Positions 32,542 through 40,011 are shown, numbered from the stretch's first letter. The stretch: 64,000 bases of DNA from Micromonospora sp. WMMD961 (GCF_029626145.1 NZ_JARUBJ010000002.1:5863501-5927500), one strand, 5' to 3'. Notes: a model not told the origin generated them from the letters alone. Numbers and translations: made by a program.

Positions 32542-32662
32542 TTCGCCCTAACCGTCCTTGAACCGTCAGAGAACCGATCTTCGCTCTCGCTTCGCCCCAA
32601 CCCCAACCCCTCGCCGGCACGCCGGCAGGAGCCCCCAGGAGGGGGTGGCATCGGCGATCCGA

Positions 32663-32680
32663 TGTTATGCTTGCAGCATG
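32663..32680 (-). promoter_or_regulatory. 18-bp operator-like element (variant) at start of small gene
   Basis: Minus-strand CATGCTGCAAGCATAACA covers the start codon of the rightward gene at 32678 and a plus-strand TATGCT that could be its -10. Confidence 0.45.
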
Positions 32681-32863
32681 GGTGAACAGATGAGCCGTCA
32701 GGACACCGAGCGCGAGTTCGAGAGCATCATGATCCGCAACGAGCTGGTCACCCCGTCTCAGGTTGGCCAGGGCCTCGGCAAGTTCGCGGCGAACGCGCGC
32801 CGGCTCCGGCTGGGTGAGATCAGCCGCGAGGAGTTTGATCGGATTATGCACGAGGAGGACTGA
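32678..32863 (+). CDS. small helical phage protein
   Basis: 61 residues, starting MGEQMSRQDTEREFESIMIR. A -10-like TATGCT ends about 6 bp before the ATG, so the mRNA may be leaderless; alternatively the second Met is used. Ends in a strong terminator. Helical, charged; function unknown. The operator-like element at its start suggests repressor control. Confidence 0.65.
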   Translation: MGEQMSRQDTEREFESIMIRNELVTPSQVGQGLGKFAANARRLRLGEISREEFDRIMHEED

Positions 32864-32895
32864 CCCTTCAGGGGTCCAGCATCCCGCCACTGAGC

Positions 32896-32923
32896 AGCGC
32901 CGTCCCGGCTTCGGGGCGGCGCT
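32896..32923. terminator. terminator after small gene
   Basis: AGCGCCGTCCCG / CGGGGCGGCGCT hairpin with 4-nt loop followed by TCTTGCT. Confidence 0.8.
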
Positions 32924-33160
32924 TCTTGCTGTCCTGGTCGACCTTGAAACCGTGGCGCGATGGGAGCTGCTATCACGTGGCGGTCCGGCGAGCGAGGCGG
33001 AGGGGGTCATACCCCCACCCTTCCCGGCTGTCAAGCGTGAGCGGCACCACGTGGACAGGCTGTGCGCAGTGCTGTATCACGCGACGCGCCCGGTTCCCTC
33101 CACTGATCAGGGCAGTGCAGGCAGGGCAGGGTGCCCCCACCTGGCACAACGTGCGGCAGC

Positions 33161-33178
33161 CATGCTGCAAGGCTGGCA
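33161..33178 (+). promoter_or_regulatory. 18-bp operator-like element
   Basis: CATGCTGCAAGGCTGGCA, plus strand, in the non-coding stretch. Confidence 0.5.
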
Positions 33179-33378
33179 CGCGGCCGAACGGCGCAACCCT
33201 GCTAGGGCAGGATGGGTCCGCCCATCACAGCGCCGCAGATTGGCTCTCAGCGCGTCATGCCTGGCCACAGCCTCGCGCCACCAAGCAGACATAGACAGCC
33301 ATGCCCACGCACCAGGCAGCGCACCCACTCTGACCAGCGCAGACAGGCACGCATGTGACCGGCATCACAACAGCTTGC

Positions 33379-33396
33379 GATACTGCAAGACTGACA
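33379..33396 (+). promoter_or_regulatory. 18-bp operator-like element
   Basis: GATACTGCAAGACTGACA, plus strand; TTGCGA overlaps its start, so a promoter may overlap it. Confidence 0.55.
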
Positions 33397-33542
33397 CTTA
33401 CTGTTCTCACATCGCACCGGCCACCACGGCGGAGCGGCGGACCGCAGGGCAGTTGAGCGGGACGGCCGGCAGGGATGCCGGGGAGCATCGCTCCCCCACC
33501 TGTCAGGGGCCGGTACCCACACGCTCGGCACAGCGGGCCGGA

Positions 33543-33560
33543 TGGCAAGGTTGCAGTATC
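33543..33560 (-). promoter_or_regulatory. 18-bp operator-like element
   Basis: GATACTGCAACCTTGCCA on the minus strand, the only clearly leftward copy in this stretch. Confidence 0.5.
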
Positions 33561-33697
33561 GGGCCGGATGCACTAGGGTCAGTTCTGCAAGGCAGGGACG
33601 GCGGCACCACCGCCGGGGGTACCGGGTTAGAACGGTTCGGCCGCAGCCCAGCAGGCACCCCCCGACGCCAGGCAAACCGGACTTGACAGCCCGGATC

Positions 33698-33715
33698 GAA
33701 ACTGCAAGGCTAACA
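33698..33715 (+). promoter_or_regulatory. 18-bp operator-like element
   Basis: GAAACTGCAAGGCTAACA, plus strand, 10 bp after a TTGACA hexamer (33683-33688). Confidence 0.5.
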
Positions 33716-33992
33716 CCGCAACACAGCAGGCCGGGACGGGCTGAGGGGTCGACGCGAAACGCGAGGCTCGGAAACGTCGGTGGCTCGTAAGTTGAGAACT
33801 ACATAGCGGAGATGAAGAACGACGGGAGCACTCTGCCCGGCGGCCGGCGATGCGCTCGATCCGGCCACGGTGCGCAGACTGACTGCCCGTACCCCCTGAA
33901 GCGTCCCCTTGATGGCCTCAACCGCCGGAGGGATGGCTTACCAGGCTCACACCTTGGCATGGGGGCGCGGTAAGCACGGCGAACGTCCGTGT

Positions 33993-34010
33993 GATGCTGC
34001 AATACTGACA
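33993..34010 (+). promoter_or_regulatory. 18-bp operator-like element before first right-arm gene
   Basis: GATGCTGCAATACTGACA, 21 bp upstream of the ATG at 34031. Confidence 0.55.
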
Positions 34011-34030
34011 CGACACATGAGGAGTCTGAC

Positions 34031-34411
34031 ATGGCCACCACTCGTGACGCTGCCACCATCGCCTTCGACCTGCTCAACCAGGGTGAGGGCGGGACGGTGA
34101 CCGCGATCGTGGGCCAGCGCGTCCCGACCACCGGGTACGCGGTGGGTCAGCACGGGATCAAGGTCACCGAGACCGGGCCGGACCTGGTGAAGCTCACCGA
34201 GGAGTGGGTTGCCAAGGTGCTGCCGGAGGTCGCCTTCCACGGGCTCTACCTGGGCGTGTGGGTACATGAGGGCGTGACGTACCTGGACGTAGTCCGGGTG
34301 CACTCGGAGATCACTGCGGCCTTCGCCGACGCGAACAAGCGCGGTGAGCTGGCGATCTATGACCTTGGTGCGGGGCGAACGATCTACCAGGCGGACTACA
34401 TCCTTGCCTGA
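34031..34411 (+). CDS. hypothetical phage protein, first gene of right arm
   Basis: 126 residues, ATG after GAGGAG. Sequence such as TVTAIVGQRVPTTGYAVGQ and FHGLYLGVWVHEGVTYLDV is beta-rich. Similar short proteins occur in actinophage accessory arms without known function. Its stop overlaps a perfect 18-bp element (34410). Confidence 0.75.
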   Translation: MATTRDAATIAFDLLNQGEGGTVTAIVGQRVPTTGYAVGQHGIKVTETGPDLVKLTEEWVAKVLPEVAFHGLYLGVWVHEGVTYLDVVRVHSEITAAFADANKRGELAIYDLGAGRTIYQADYILA

Positions 34412-34427
34412 TACTGCAAGGCTGACA
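34410..34427 (+). promoter_or_regulatory. 18-bp operator-like element
   Basis: Exact consensus GATACTGCAAGGCTGACA, starting inside the TGA of the preceding gene and touching repeat cassette 1. Confidence 0.6.
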
Positions 34428-34428
34428 A

Positions 34429-34506
34429 GCCGAAACGCCCTCCGGGGCGTCGGGTGGGCCGGCATCCCACCCCTGATGATGGCTGCCATAGTGGAAGGTT
34501 GACACC
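34429..34506 (+). repeat. start-associated hairpin cassette, copy 1
   Basis: GCCGAAA, hairpin 1 ACGCCC-TCCG-GGGCGT, hairpin 2 GGTGGG-CCGGCAT-CCCACC, CTGATGATGGCTGCC, then GTGGAAGGTTGACACC and ATG. UNCG tetraloop in hairpin 1. Confidence 0.8.
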
Positions 34507-34857
34507 ATGCGAGTCTTCGGACTGTGGTACGGCGGCAACGGCTACTCCCATGGCGAGATGCCGTTGGATGGGGAGTCCTGGCCGACTCTCGCTGATGCCA
34601 AGGCCGACCTCATCGACCGCTACCACTCCGGCTACTGGGACAGCTCGTCCCGTGGCCAGGTGATCGACGTCGATGAGGACGGCGTTACCAGGCTCGGCGA
34701 GTCGAGCGGGAGCCTGCGCCCCTGCGTCGACACCGAGACCTCGATCGACCTGTACCCGTCGAGGCGGATCGGGCGCAAGAAGTGGACCGTGGGCGACGAA
34801 CCATACGCCCGGCTGGTCCTGGGTCCGCGTGGCGGGGTGCGAGTCGAGAGCTACTGA
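34507..34857 (+). CDS. hypothetical phage protein
   Basis: 116 residues; starts MRVFGLWYGGNGYSHGEM directly after cassette copy 1. Contains YHSGYWDSSSRGQVIDVDED and ends GPRGGVRVESY. Unknown function, typical small accessory protein. Confidence 0.75.
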   Translation: MRVFGLWYGGNGYSHGEMPLDGESWPTLADAKADLIDRYHSGYWDSSSRGQVIDVDEDGVTRLGESSGSLRPCVDTETSIDLYPSRRIGRKKWTVGDEPYARLVLGPRGGVRVESY

Positions 34858-34908
34858 CACAGCCGCCCGGCGGGATCACGCGGACAGCGAAGGTCACTGG
34901 GCACGTAC

Positions 34909-34988
34909 GCCGAAACCCCCGCGAGGGGGTCGGGAGGTTTGGCATGCCTCCCCTGATGATGGCTGCCGCAACCTTTGGAGTGATGAAC
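34909..34988 (+). repeat. start-associated hairpin cassette, copy 2 (type B end)
   Basis: Hairpin 1 ACCCCC-GCGA-GGGGGT (GNRA loop), hairpin 2 GGGAGG-TTTGGCATG-CCTCCC, then GATGATGGCTGCC and the type B end TTTGGAGTGATGAAC before the start. Confidence 0.8.
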
Positions 34989-35342
34989 ATGGATCAGGGC
35001 ATCAAGGCGCGTTGGACGGCCGCTCTCCGCTCGGGCGACTACGGGCAGACGACCGGCACCCTCCGGCGCGGTGACGACTTCTGCTGCCTCGGCGTGCTCT
35101 GCGACATCGCGGTCAAGGATGGCGTGATCGAGGAGCCGACCGCGGGCGAGGTCAGCAACACGTACTGGTACGAGGGGCACAGCGCCGCGCTCCCCCTCGC
35201 GGTCGTCGAGTGGTCCGGCATCGTGGAGAACGACCCGACCCCGGAGACCGGAGCGCGGGGAAACCCCTCACTGGCCGAGCTGAACGATGACTACGGGCTG
35301 ACGTTCCCGCAGATCGCGGACGTCATCGACTACTTCCTGTGA
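34989..35342 (+). CDS. phage protein of the FCCLGVLCD type, paralogue A
   Basis: 117 residues from ATG 34989 (GGAG 8 nt upstream). Shares LRRGDxFCCLGVLCDIAVKxG with the gene at 35764, two loci away, so they are paralogues. The motif occurs in small proteins of many phages without known role. C-terminus LNDDYGLTFPQIADVI also matches the paralogue. Confidence 0.8.
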   Translation: MDQGIKARWTAALRSGDYGQTTGTLRRGDDFCCLGVLCDIAVKDGVIEEPTAGEVSNTYWYEGHSAALPLAVVEWSGIVENDPTPETGARGNPSLAELNDDYGLTFPQIADVIDYFL

Positions 35343-35343
35343 C

Positions 35344-35422
35344 GCCGAAACCCCCGCGAGGGGGTCGGGGGGCTTGGCATGCCTCCCCTGATGATGGCTG
35401 CCGATACTGGAAGGTTGACACG
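35344..35422 (+). repeat. start-associated hairpin cassette, copy 3
   Basis: Hairpin 1 ACCCCC-GCGA-GGGGGT; hairpin 2 GGGGGG-CTTGGCATG-CCTCCC; GATGATGGCTGCC; type A end GATACTGGAAGGTTGACA (35403-35420) then CG and ATG. Confidence 0.85.
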
Positions 35423-35683
35423 ATGCGACAGATTCGTGACGCTGCGGTCGCTCTGCTCCTGTTCGCCGGGGGCGCGCTGGTCGGCTACCAGTGGTGCCAC
35501 GACGGGCAGCGGGTAGCCGAGAGCAAGCCGGCGACGATCACCGTCCCGAGCGTGCCCGACTGCGCCGGGGAGGACGACCCGACCGGCCCGTGCTTCTGGG
35601 ATGCCGCGACGCGCGGTATCGGCGAGGGCAAGGGCAAGGGCCAGTCCTTCTACGTGGACGCCGAGGGTCGCGTCTACCGCTGA
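35423..35683 (+). CDS. small membrane-anchored phage protein
   Basis: 86 residues. N-terminal helix (AAVALLLFAGGALVGYQW, residues 7-24) anchors an outside or periplasm-facing domain with two Cys (VPDCAGEDD, GPCFWDAAT). Ends FYVDAEGRVYR. Unknown function; may act at the cell envelope. Confidence 0.75.
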   Translation: MRQIRDAAVALLLFAGGALVGYQWCHDGQRVAESKPATITVPSVPDCAGEDDPTGPCFWDAATRGIGEGKGKGQSFYVDAEGRVYR

Positions 35684-35685
35684 AC

Positions 35686-35763
35686 GCCGAAACCCCTTCG
35701 GGGGTCGGGTGGGCTGGCACCCCACTCCTGATGATGGCTGCCGATACGCATGGAGTGATGGTT
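35686..35763 (+). repeat. start-associated hairpin cassette, copy 4 (type B end)
   Basis: Hairpin 1 ACCCC-TTCG-GGGGT (UNCG), hairpin 2 GTGGG-CTGGCAC-CCCAC, GATGATGGCTGCC, then ATACGCATGGAGTGATGGTT before ATG. Confidence 0.8.
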
Positions 35764-36129
35764 ATGAACGAGGAAGTCAAGGCAGTCTGGCTCACCGAGC
35801 TGCGGTCGGGTGAGCGCGAGCAGGGCAAGGACGGCCTGCGGCGAGGCGACGCGTTCTGCTGCCTCGGGGTGCTCTGCGATATCGCGGTCAAGAACGGCGT
35901 GATCGCGGAGCCGGAGCGAGTCGGCTACCTGTCGAGCCAAGCGGTCGACTACCGGTACGCGGGGAGCCTGGCCATCCTGCCGACTGCGGTACAGGAGTGG
36001 GCAGGGCTGCCTGACGGCAATCCACACCTGGCGGACGACTCGAACGGGGAGCGCTGGCACGCGGCGGGCCTCAACGACAGCGGGATGACGTTCGCGCAGC
36101 TCGCGGACCTGATCGAGAACAAGCTGTAG
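35764..36129 (+). CDS. phage protein of the FCCLGVLCD type, paralogue B
   Basis: 121 residues, ATG with GGAG upstream. Same core as the gene at 34989 (LRRGDAFCCLGVLCDIAVKNG) and same end pattern (LNDSGMTFAQLADLI), but a different middle. Indicates duplication within the cassette array followed by divergence. Confidence 0.8.
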   Translation: MNEEVKAVWLTELRSGEREQGKDGLRRGDAFCCLGVLCDIAVKNGVIAEPERVGYLSSQAVDYRYAGSLAILPTAVQEWAGLPDGNPHLADDSNGERWHAAGLNDSGMTFAQLADLIENKL

Positions 36130-36130
36130 C

Positions 36131-36209
36131 GCCGAAACCCCCGCGAGGGGGTCGGGGGGCTTGGCATGCCCCTCCTGATGATGGCTGCCGATACTGGAAG
36201 GTTGACACG
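36131..36209 (+). repeat. start-associated hairpin cassette, copy 5
   Basis: Hairpin 1 ACCCCC-GCGA-GGGGGT; hairpin 2 GGGG-core with loop CTTGGCATG; type A end GATACTGGAAGGTTGACA (36190-36207) then CG and ATG. Confidence 0.85.
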
Positions 36210-36764
36210 ATGACTGCGAGCAGGATCGAGCGGTTCCCGGTCGAGATCGCGGACGGGACGGTCTGGGTCGAGGTCAAGCCGGCCAAGGTCGAGACCTTCG
36301 GGTACGGCCCCGAGCGGCGGACTGTCTACCTCGGACGCCTGGAGGTGAGCAGCGACCCGGAACCCGGCTCTGGCGAGCCGTACGGCTACGTCAAGGTTCG
36401 GGGGCGGAAGTACCGCATCTGGACTCAGAGCCTTCGCCACGACGCCGCCGGGTGGAGTGACGAGCCGCTGCGCTGGGTGTCCGCGACCGACGAGCTGTAC
36501 CGGGGCGGCTTCCGTAACGACCGGGACGCGAAGGTCGGCTACGACACCAAGGCGTACGACTCGCTTCGGGAGATCGAGCGCCAGGCGTTGGAGGCGTTCG
36601 ACAAGGCCCACCCCGGGTGGGAGCGCGAGAGCGAGCGGCTGAAGGTCGCGCGGAAGCTGAGCGCGCAGGAGAACCGGGTAGGCGGCGCGCGGGAGGAGCT
36701 GGCGTCGCAGATCCGCATCCGCGACGAGTGGGCGGCGAAGCTCGCCCAGTTCGACCAGGAATAG
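36210..36764 (+). CDS. hypothetical phage protein
   Basis: 184 residues. N-terminal half beta-rich (WVEVKPAKVETFGYGPERRT, YGYVKVRGRKYRIW); C-terminal half helical coiled coil (LEAFDKAHPGWERESERL). Unknown function. Confidence 0.75.
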   Translation: MTASRIERFPVEIADGTVWVEVKPAKVETFGYGPERRTVYLGRLEVSSDPEPGSGEPYGYVKVRGRKYRIWTQSLRHDAAGWSDEPLRWVSATDELYRGGFRNDRDAKVGYDTKAYDSLREIERQALEAFDKAHPGWERESERLKVARKLSAQENRVGGAREELASQIRIRDEWAAKLAQFDQE

Positions 36765-36803
36765 CGATGTGACGGGCCCTGTCGAGGGGGCGGGGCCCGG
36801 CAT

Positions 36804-36880
36804 GCCGAAACGCCGGGAGGCGTCGGGTGGGTTGGCATCCCACCCCTGATGATGGCTGCTGATATTGGAAGGTTGACACG
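36804..36880 (+). repeat. start-associated hairpin cassette, copy 6
   Basis: Hairpin 1 ACGCC-GGGA-GGCGT (GNRA), hairpin 2 GGTGGG-TTGGCAT-CCCACC, type A end GATATTGGAAGGTTGACA (36861-36878). Confidence 0.85.
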
Positions 36881-37411
36881 ATGACTGACACTGTCCTGCC
36901 CGAGGTCGCAGACCTGGAGGACGGCCTCGCCCCGCTATTCGAGGCGATGGGGTGGTCCGAGGACGAGATCCAGGCGGCGCAGCGCAGGCACCCGGACGCG
37001 GCCGACCGGATCTACCACAGCTTCATCCTGCTCCAGCCGCAGCATGACCTGCTCATGCGCTCGGAGCTGCTGTACCGGGCGCACTGCCGGGAACTGCTCA
37101 ATCGGGTGGCGCGCAACGAGGACACGCGACCGGGCACGGCTGCCGAGTGCATCGCCGTGTTGCGAGACACCAGCCTGGTCGGGCCGCTGAACATGGCCGG
37201 CACCGGCCTCTACTTCCGCCTGTGGAGGGCCGCTGGGTTGCCGCCGATCAGCGGGGCGACCGACAACATGCACTACGAAGCGCTGGCCGGGTCCGCGATC
37301 GACGGAGCAGAAGCGGAGCTGCGCAAGAAGCTGCGCCAGGCCGATCGGTCGAGGCAGTTCTCGGTCCAGGTCTCGTCCGCACTCGGATCGAGCAACGAGC
37401 TGGCCGCCTGA
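36881..37411 (+). CDS. hypothetical phage protein
   Basis: 176 residues, mostly helical; contains LAPLFEAMGWSEDEIQAAQ, LLYRAHCRELLNRVARNED and FRLWRAAGLPP. No family recognised. Confidence 0.75.
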   Translation: MTDTVLPEVADLEDGLAPLFEAMGWSEDEIQAAQRRHPDAADRIYHSFILLQPQHDLLMRSELLYRAHCRELLNRVARNEDTRPGTAAECIAVLRDTSLVGPLNMAGTGLYFRLWRAAGLPPISGATDNMHYEALAGSAIDGAEAELRKKLRQADRSRQFSVQVSSALGSSNELAA

Positions 37412-37418
37412 CACCAAC

Positions 37419-37501
37419 GCCGAAACCTCCCCTCCAGGGAGGTCGGGGGGCTTGGCATGCCCCTCCTGAAGATGGCTGCCGATACTGGAAGGTTGACACG
37501 C
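37419..37501 (+). repeat. start-associated hairpin cassette, copy 7
   Basis: Hairpin 1 ACCTCCC-CTCCA-GGGAGGT, hairpin 2 with loop CTTGGCATG, GAAGATGGCTGCC, type A end GATACTGGAAGGTTGACA (37481-37498) then CGC and ATG. Confidence 0.85.
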
Positions 37502-37975
37502 ATGCACCAGATCATCGACGTGATCGAGGCCAGCGCCGACAAGCGGACCTACGGGATCACGCACCGGGGCGTGTTCGTCCACGAGGTGAGCGGCAAGGGT
37601 CTGCACAACCGGCAGTACCCGCATCGGGTCCAGGTGTGGGACAACACCGGCCGACCGAATCCCCGCAACGGGGAGCCCGTCCGCTACGGCCAGTACGGGC
37701 GGATCGACGGGGGCGACGGGAAGTACCTCGATCCCAACCACAACGCCACCGACGAACCGGTGACCGTACTCCTGTCGGCCGAGTCGATCGCCATCACCAA
37801 CAACGGCACGAACACCGGGACCTGGGATGGTGGCCAGCCCTTCGGGGCGGCGCTGAAGGTCGGGGAGGCGGTCCGGCTGCGCTACATGGACGGGACGTTG
37901 TCCGACCCCTATGTGGTGACGACGCGGCCCCTGGCCGACCCGGTCCTGATCCCCGAGAAGGTGACTGCCGAGTAA
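37502..37975 (+). CDS. hypothetical phage protein
   Basis: 157 residues, beta-rich (YGITHRGVFVHEVSGKG, RVQVWDNTGRPNPRNGE, VTVLLSAESIAITNNGTNTG). ATG chosen at the end of the cassette rather than the in-frame ATG inside it (37457). Unknown function. Confidence 0.75.
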   Translation: MHQIIDVIEASADKRTYGITHRGVFVHEVSGKGLHNRQYPHRVQVWDNTGRPNPRNGEPVRYGQYGRIDGGDGKYLDPNHNATDEPVTVLLSAESIAITNNGTNTGTWDGGQPFGAALKVGEAVRLRYMDGTLSDPYVVTTRPLADPVLIPEKVTAE

Positions 37976-37978
37976 CAA

Positions 37979-38056
37979 GCCGAAACCCCTTCGGGGGTCG
38001 GGGGGCTTGGCATGCCCCTCCTGATGATGGCTGCCAATACTGGAAGGTTGACACGC
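37979..38056 (+). repeat. start-associated hairpin cassette, copy 8
   Basis: Hairpin 1 ACCCC-TTCG-GGGGT, hairpin 2 loop CTTGGCATG, GATGATGGCTGCC, type A end AATACTGGAAGGTTGACA (38036-38053). Confidence 0.85.
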
Positions 38057-38803
38057 ATGAGTGAAGCGTCGGAGAAGAAGCTCGCCACGATCCGAGGGCT
38101 TCTCGCCAAGGCGGAGGACCCGGCCGCGACGAAGCCGGAGGCCGAGGCGTTCATGGCCAAGGCGACCGAGCTGATGGCGAAGTACGGCGTCGACCGGGCG
38201 CTACTCGCCGCGAGCGACCCGACCAGCGACGCGATCGGCGACAAGCGGATCACGGTCCCCGGCCCGTACGCCATGGCCAAGGCCCTGCTCCTGTACTCCA
38301 TCGCCGAGGCGCTGGGAGTCAAGGGGGCGCGCATCCAGCGGAGGAAGGGCAAGGCGACCGGCGATCAGGTGCTCGTTCTGGTCGGGATGGAGTCGGACCT
38401 CGAACGGGTCGAACTGATCTACACGAGCCTGCTGGTCCAGGCGCTCCGGTTCCAGACCTGGGACTACTCGCGCGACCCGCTCGCCTGGGCTCAGCCGAAG
38501 AAGTGGAAGCGCGACTACATGGACGGCTTCCGCACGACGGTCGTCCCCCGGATCGAGCAGGCCGAGGCCCGCGCCCGGCAGGAAGCGCAAGAGGCCCCGC
38601 AAGGCAGCGGACCCTCGGTGGCGCTGGTCCTGGTGACCAAGGCGGAGCTGGTCTCGCGGGCCTACGAGGAGAAGTTCCCCAACGCTCGCGCTTCAAGCTC
38701 CTCGCGGCCGGTCGGGGCCGGCTATGGGGTCGGCATGGACGCCGGCAACCGGGCCGACATCGGCGGGACTCGCATCGCCACCGGCCGCAAGGCCATCAGC
38801 TAA
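38057..38803 (+). CDS. DUF2786 domain protein
   Basis: 248 residues. N-terminus SEKKLATIRGLLAKAEDP with EAEAFMAKATELMAKYGVD is the DUF2786 signature, often seen in phage and conjugative element proteins. Centre LVLVGMESDLERVELIYTS and WKRDYMDGFRTTVVPRI continue the common C-terminal extension. Molecular role not established. Confidence 0.85.
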   Translation: MSEASEKKLATIRGLLAKAEDPAATKPEAEAFMAKATELMAKYGVDRALLAASDPTSDAIGDKRITVPGPYAMAKALLLYSIAEALGVKGARIQRRKGKATGDQVLVLVGMESDLERVELIYTSLLVQALRFQTWDYSRDPLAWAQPKKWKRDYMDGFRTTVVPRIEQAEARARQEAQEAPQGSGPSVALVLVTKAELVSRAYEEKFPNARASSSSRPVGAGYGVGMDAGNRADIGGTRIATGRKAIS

Positions 38804-38807
38804 CCGC

Positions 38808-38890
38808 GCCGAAACCTCCCACCCAGGGGGGTCGGGGGGCTTGGCATGCCCCTCCTGAAGATGGCTGCCACGACACATGGAGTGATGCGA
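38808..38890 (+). repeat. start-associated hairpin cassette, copy 9 (type B end)
   Basis: Hairpin 1 ACCTCCC-ACCCA-GGGGGGT, hairpin 2 loop CTTGGCATG, GAAGATGGCTGCC, then ACGACACATGGAGTGATGCG before the GTG start. Confidence 0.8.
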
Positions 38891-39337
38891 GTGACCACGA
38901 CCACCGAGCAGACCGTGACCGCACCGACCGGCCGAGTCGCTAAGCCGGTCACCCTGGAGCGGGCCCGCGAGCTGCTGAAGCAGGCCGTGGAGGCGCGGGG
39001 CGAGGGCTTCGTCTACAACCTCAACCCGCTGGACATGTGCTACTACGAGCCGATCGACCAGAGCTGGTTCGGGTTCATCCGGGCCAACGATCCGCGCGCC
39101 GAGACCGGCTGCGTGGTGGGCGAGGCCCTAGCCCTGGCCGGCGAGGGGCGGCACCGGAAGTTCCGGGGAAGCGTCAGCTCCCTGGCCGAGGTCTACGGGG
39201 ACATGCTGGAGCGGGACGCCGTTACCTACCTCCAGAGGGCGCAGCGCGAACAGGACAAGGGCAAGACCTGGGGCGAGGCGCGCGAGGCCGCCGAACTGGT
39301 CGCCGAGGAGCTGATTCGTCCGGCTGTCGAGGGCTGA
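38891..39337 (+). CDS. hypothetical phage protein
   Basis: 148 residues, GTG 38891 (GGAG 9 nt upstream). The region VYNLNPLDMCYYEPIDQSWF followed by GCVVGEALALAGEG recalls a widespread small-phage-protein motif. Helical C-terminus. Unknown function. Confidence 0.75.
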   Translation: MTTTTEQTVTAPTGRVAKPVTLERARELLKQAVEARGEGFVYNLNPLDMCYYEPIDQSWFGFIRANDPRAETGCVVGEALALAGEGRHRKFRGSVSSLAEVYGDMLERDAVTYLQRAQREQDKGKTWGEAREAAELVAEELIRPAVEG

Positions 39338-39348
39338 TCAGCCCAGAA

Positions 39349-39442
39349 GCCGAAACGCCGGCCCGTCGAGGGGGTGGGCCGGCGTCGGGCAGGGGTGGCA
39401 TCCTGCTCCTGAAGATGGCTGCCATGAGAGACAGGACAGAGC
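39349..39442 (+). repeat. start-associated hairpin cassette, copy 10 (divergent end)
   Basis: Hairpin 1 has a 10-bp stem (ACGCCGGCCC/GGGCCGGCGT), hairpin 2 GCAGG-GGTGGCAT-CCTGC, then GAAGATGGCTGCC and a different end (GAGAGACAGGACAGAGC) before ATG. Confidence 0.75.
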
Positions 39443-39778
39443 ATGATCGCTGAGAGGGGCGACACGGTCACCGTCCAGTTCTGGTCGGGGACCTTCACCG
39501 TTCGCGGCCGGGACGACGTCACCAACCCGAAGGAAGGCGGCGACTACTACCTGTACCGGCTGACCCACAACGAGAGCGGTCAGCCGTACAGCGTCGGCGA
39601 CCAGGCCATCACGGGGGTCACGCCCGGCCTGGCCACCACCCTCCGCGAAGCCGAGGAGGCACTACGGGCCGCCGCTGTGGCCGCCGCCGCACACGAGGGC
39701 ATCATGGCTCACGCCTCGCTGTCGCAGATGCTCGTCGAGGTTCGTGACTTGCTCAAGCAGGTCGAGGAGGAGGCGTGA
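39443..39778 (+). CDS. hypothetical phage protein
   Basis: 111 residues. N-terminal beta part (DTVTVQFWSGTFTVRGRDD), C-terminal Ala-rich helix. First of four translationally coupled genes that have no cassette between them. Confidence 0.75.
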   Translation: MIAERGDTVTVQFWSGTFTVRGRDDVTNPKEGGDYYLYRLTHNESGQPYSVGDQAITGVTPGLATTLREAEEALRAAAVAAAAHEGIMAHASLSQMLVEVRDLLKQVEEEA

Positions 39779-40011
39779 GCAGTGACCAGACGGGGCTGAA
39801 TCTGCTGGACAACGACACGCCGAGGGCTCTGACGCTGGCAACGGGGGAAGGCGCGGTATTCCTGGCGCGCAGTGAGATCGAGCGGGGTGTGTTCCTGCTG
39901 GCCATGGATGGCCATGAGCGGCGGGCCGAGATGGCGCTCACCCGGGCCGACCTGCTGGTGATCATCGCCCACGCGGCGAAACTGCTGGCCGAGGACGAGG
40001 TGAGGTCATGA
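39775..40011 (+). CDS. hypothetical phage protein
   Basis: 78 residues, GTG start in a GTGA overlap. Starts VSSDQTGLNLLDNDTPRAL; ends helical. Unknown function. Confidence 0.7.
   Translation: MSSDQTGLNLLDNDTPRALTLATGEGAVFLARSEIERGVFLLAMDGHERRAEMALTRADLLVIIAHAAKLLAEDEVRS

Larger units (their letters stand above)
32057..32677. other. non-coding repeat-rich region (candidate packaging/replication site)
   Basis: No credible gene. Holds two compact hairpins, GGCCCC-GAA-GGGGCC (32181-32195) and GACCCCC-GGA-GGGGGTC (32215-32231). A 20-bp direct repeat starts GAAGTGGGCTTC (32390 and 32457, third partial at 32489). A perfect tandem 22-bp repeat is at 32498-32519 and 32520-32541. Several units follow GAAGNNNNCTTC, each able to fold. 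Adjacent to HNH and terminase genes, so cos or pac is possible; an origin is an alternative. Confidence 0.6.
32924..34030. other. non-coding stretch with clustered operator-like elements
   Basis: About 1.1 kb without a convincing gene; translated frames are Cys/Arg/Trp-rich and unlike the flanking genes. It contains five copies of the 18-bp element at 33161(+), 33379(+), 33543(-), 33698(+) and 33993(+), plus a partial GTTCTGCAAGGCAGG near 33582. TTGACA occurs at 33683. It probably contains promoters of the right arm and possibly a small RNA; nothing else is seen. Confidence 0.55.

Noticed and set aside
33247..33675. 142-codon minus-strand frame
   Set aside because: Very rich in Cys, Trp and Arg, no start context; unlike neighbouring genes.
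32763..33686. 307-codon plus-strand frame in the non-coding hub
   Set aside because: Overlaps the small gene and terminator at 32678-32923, has no start signals and an implausible composition; contains operator-like sites.
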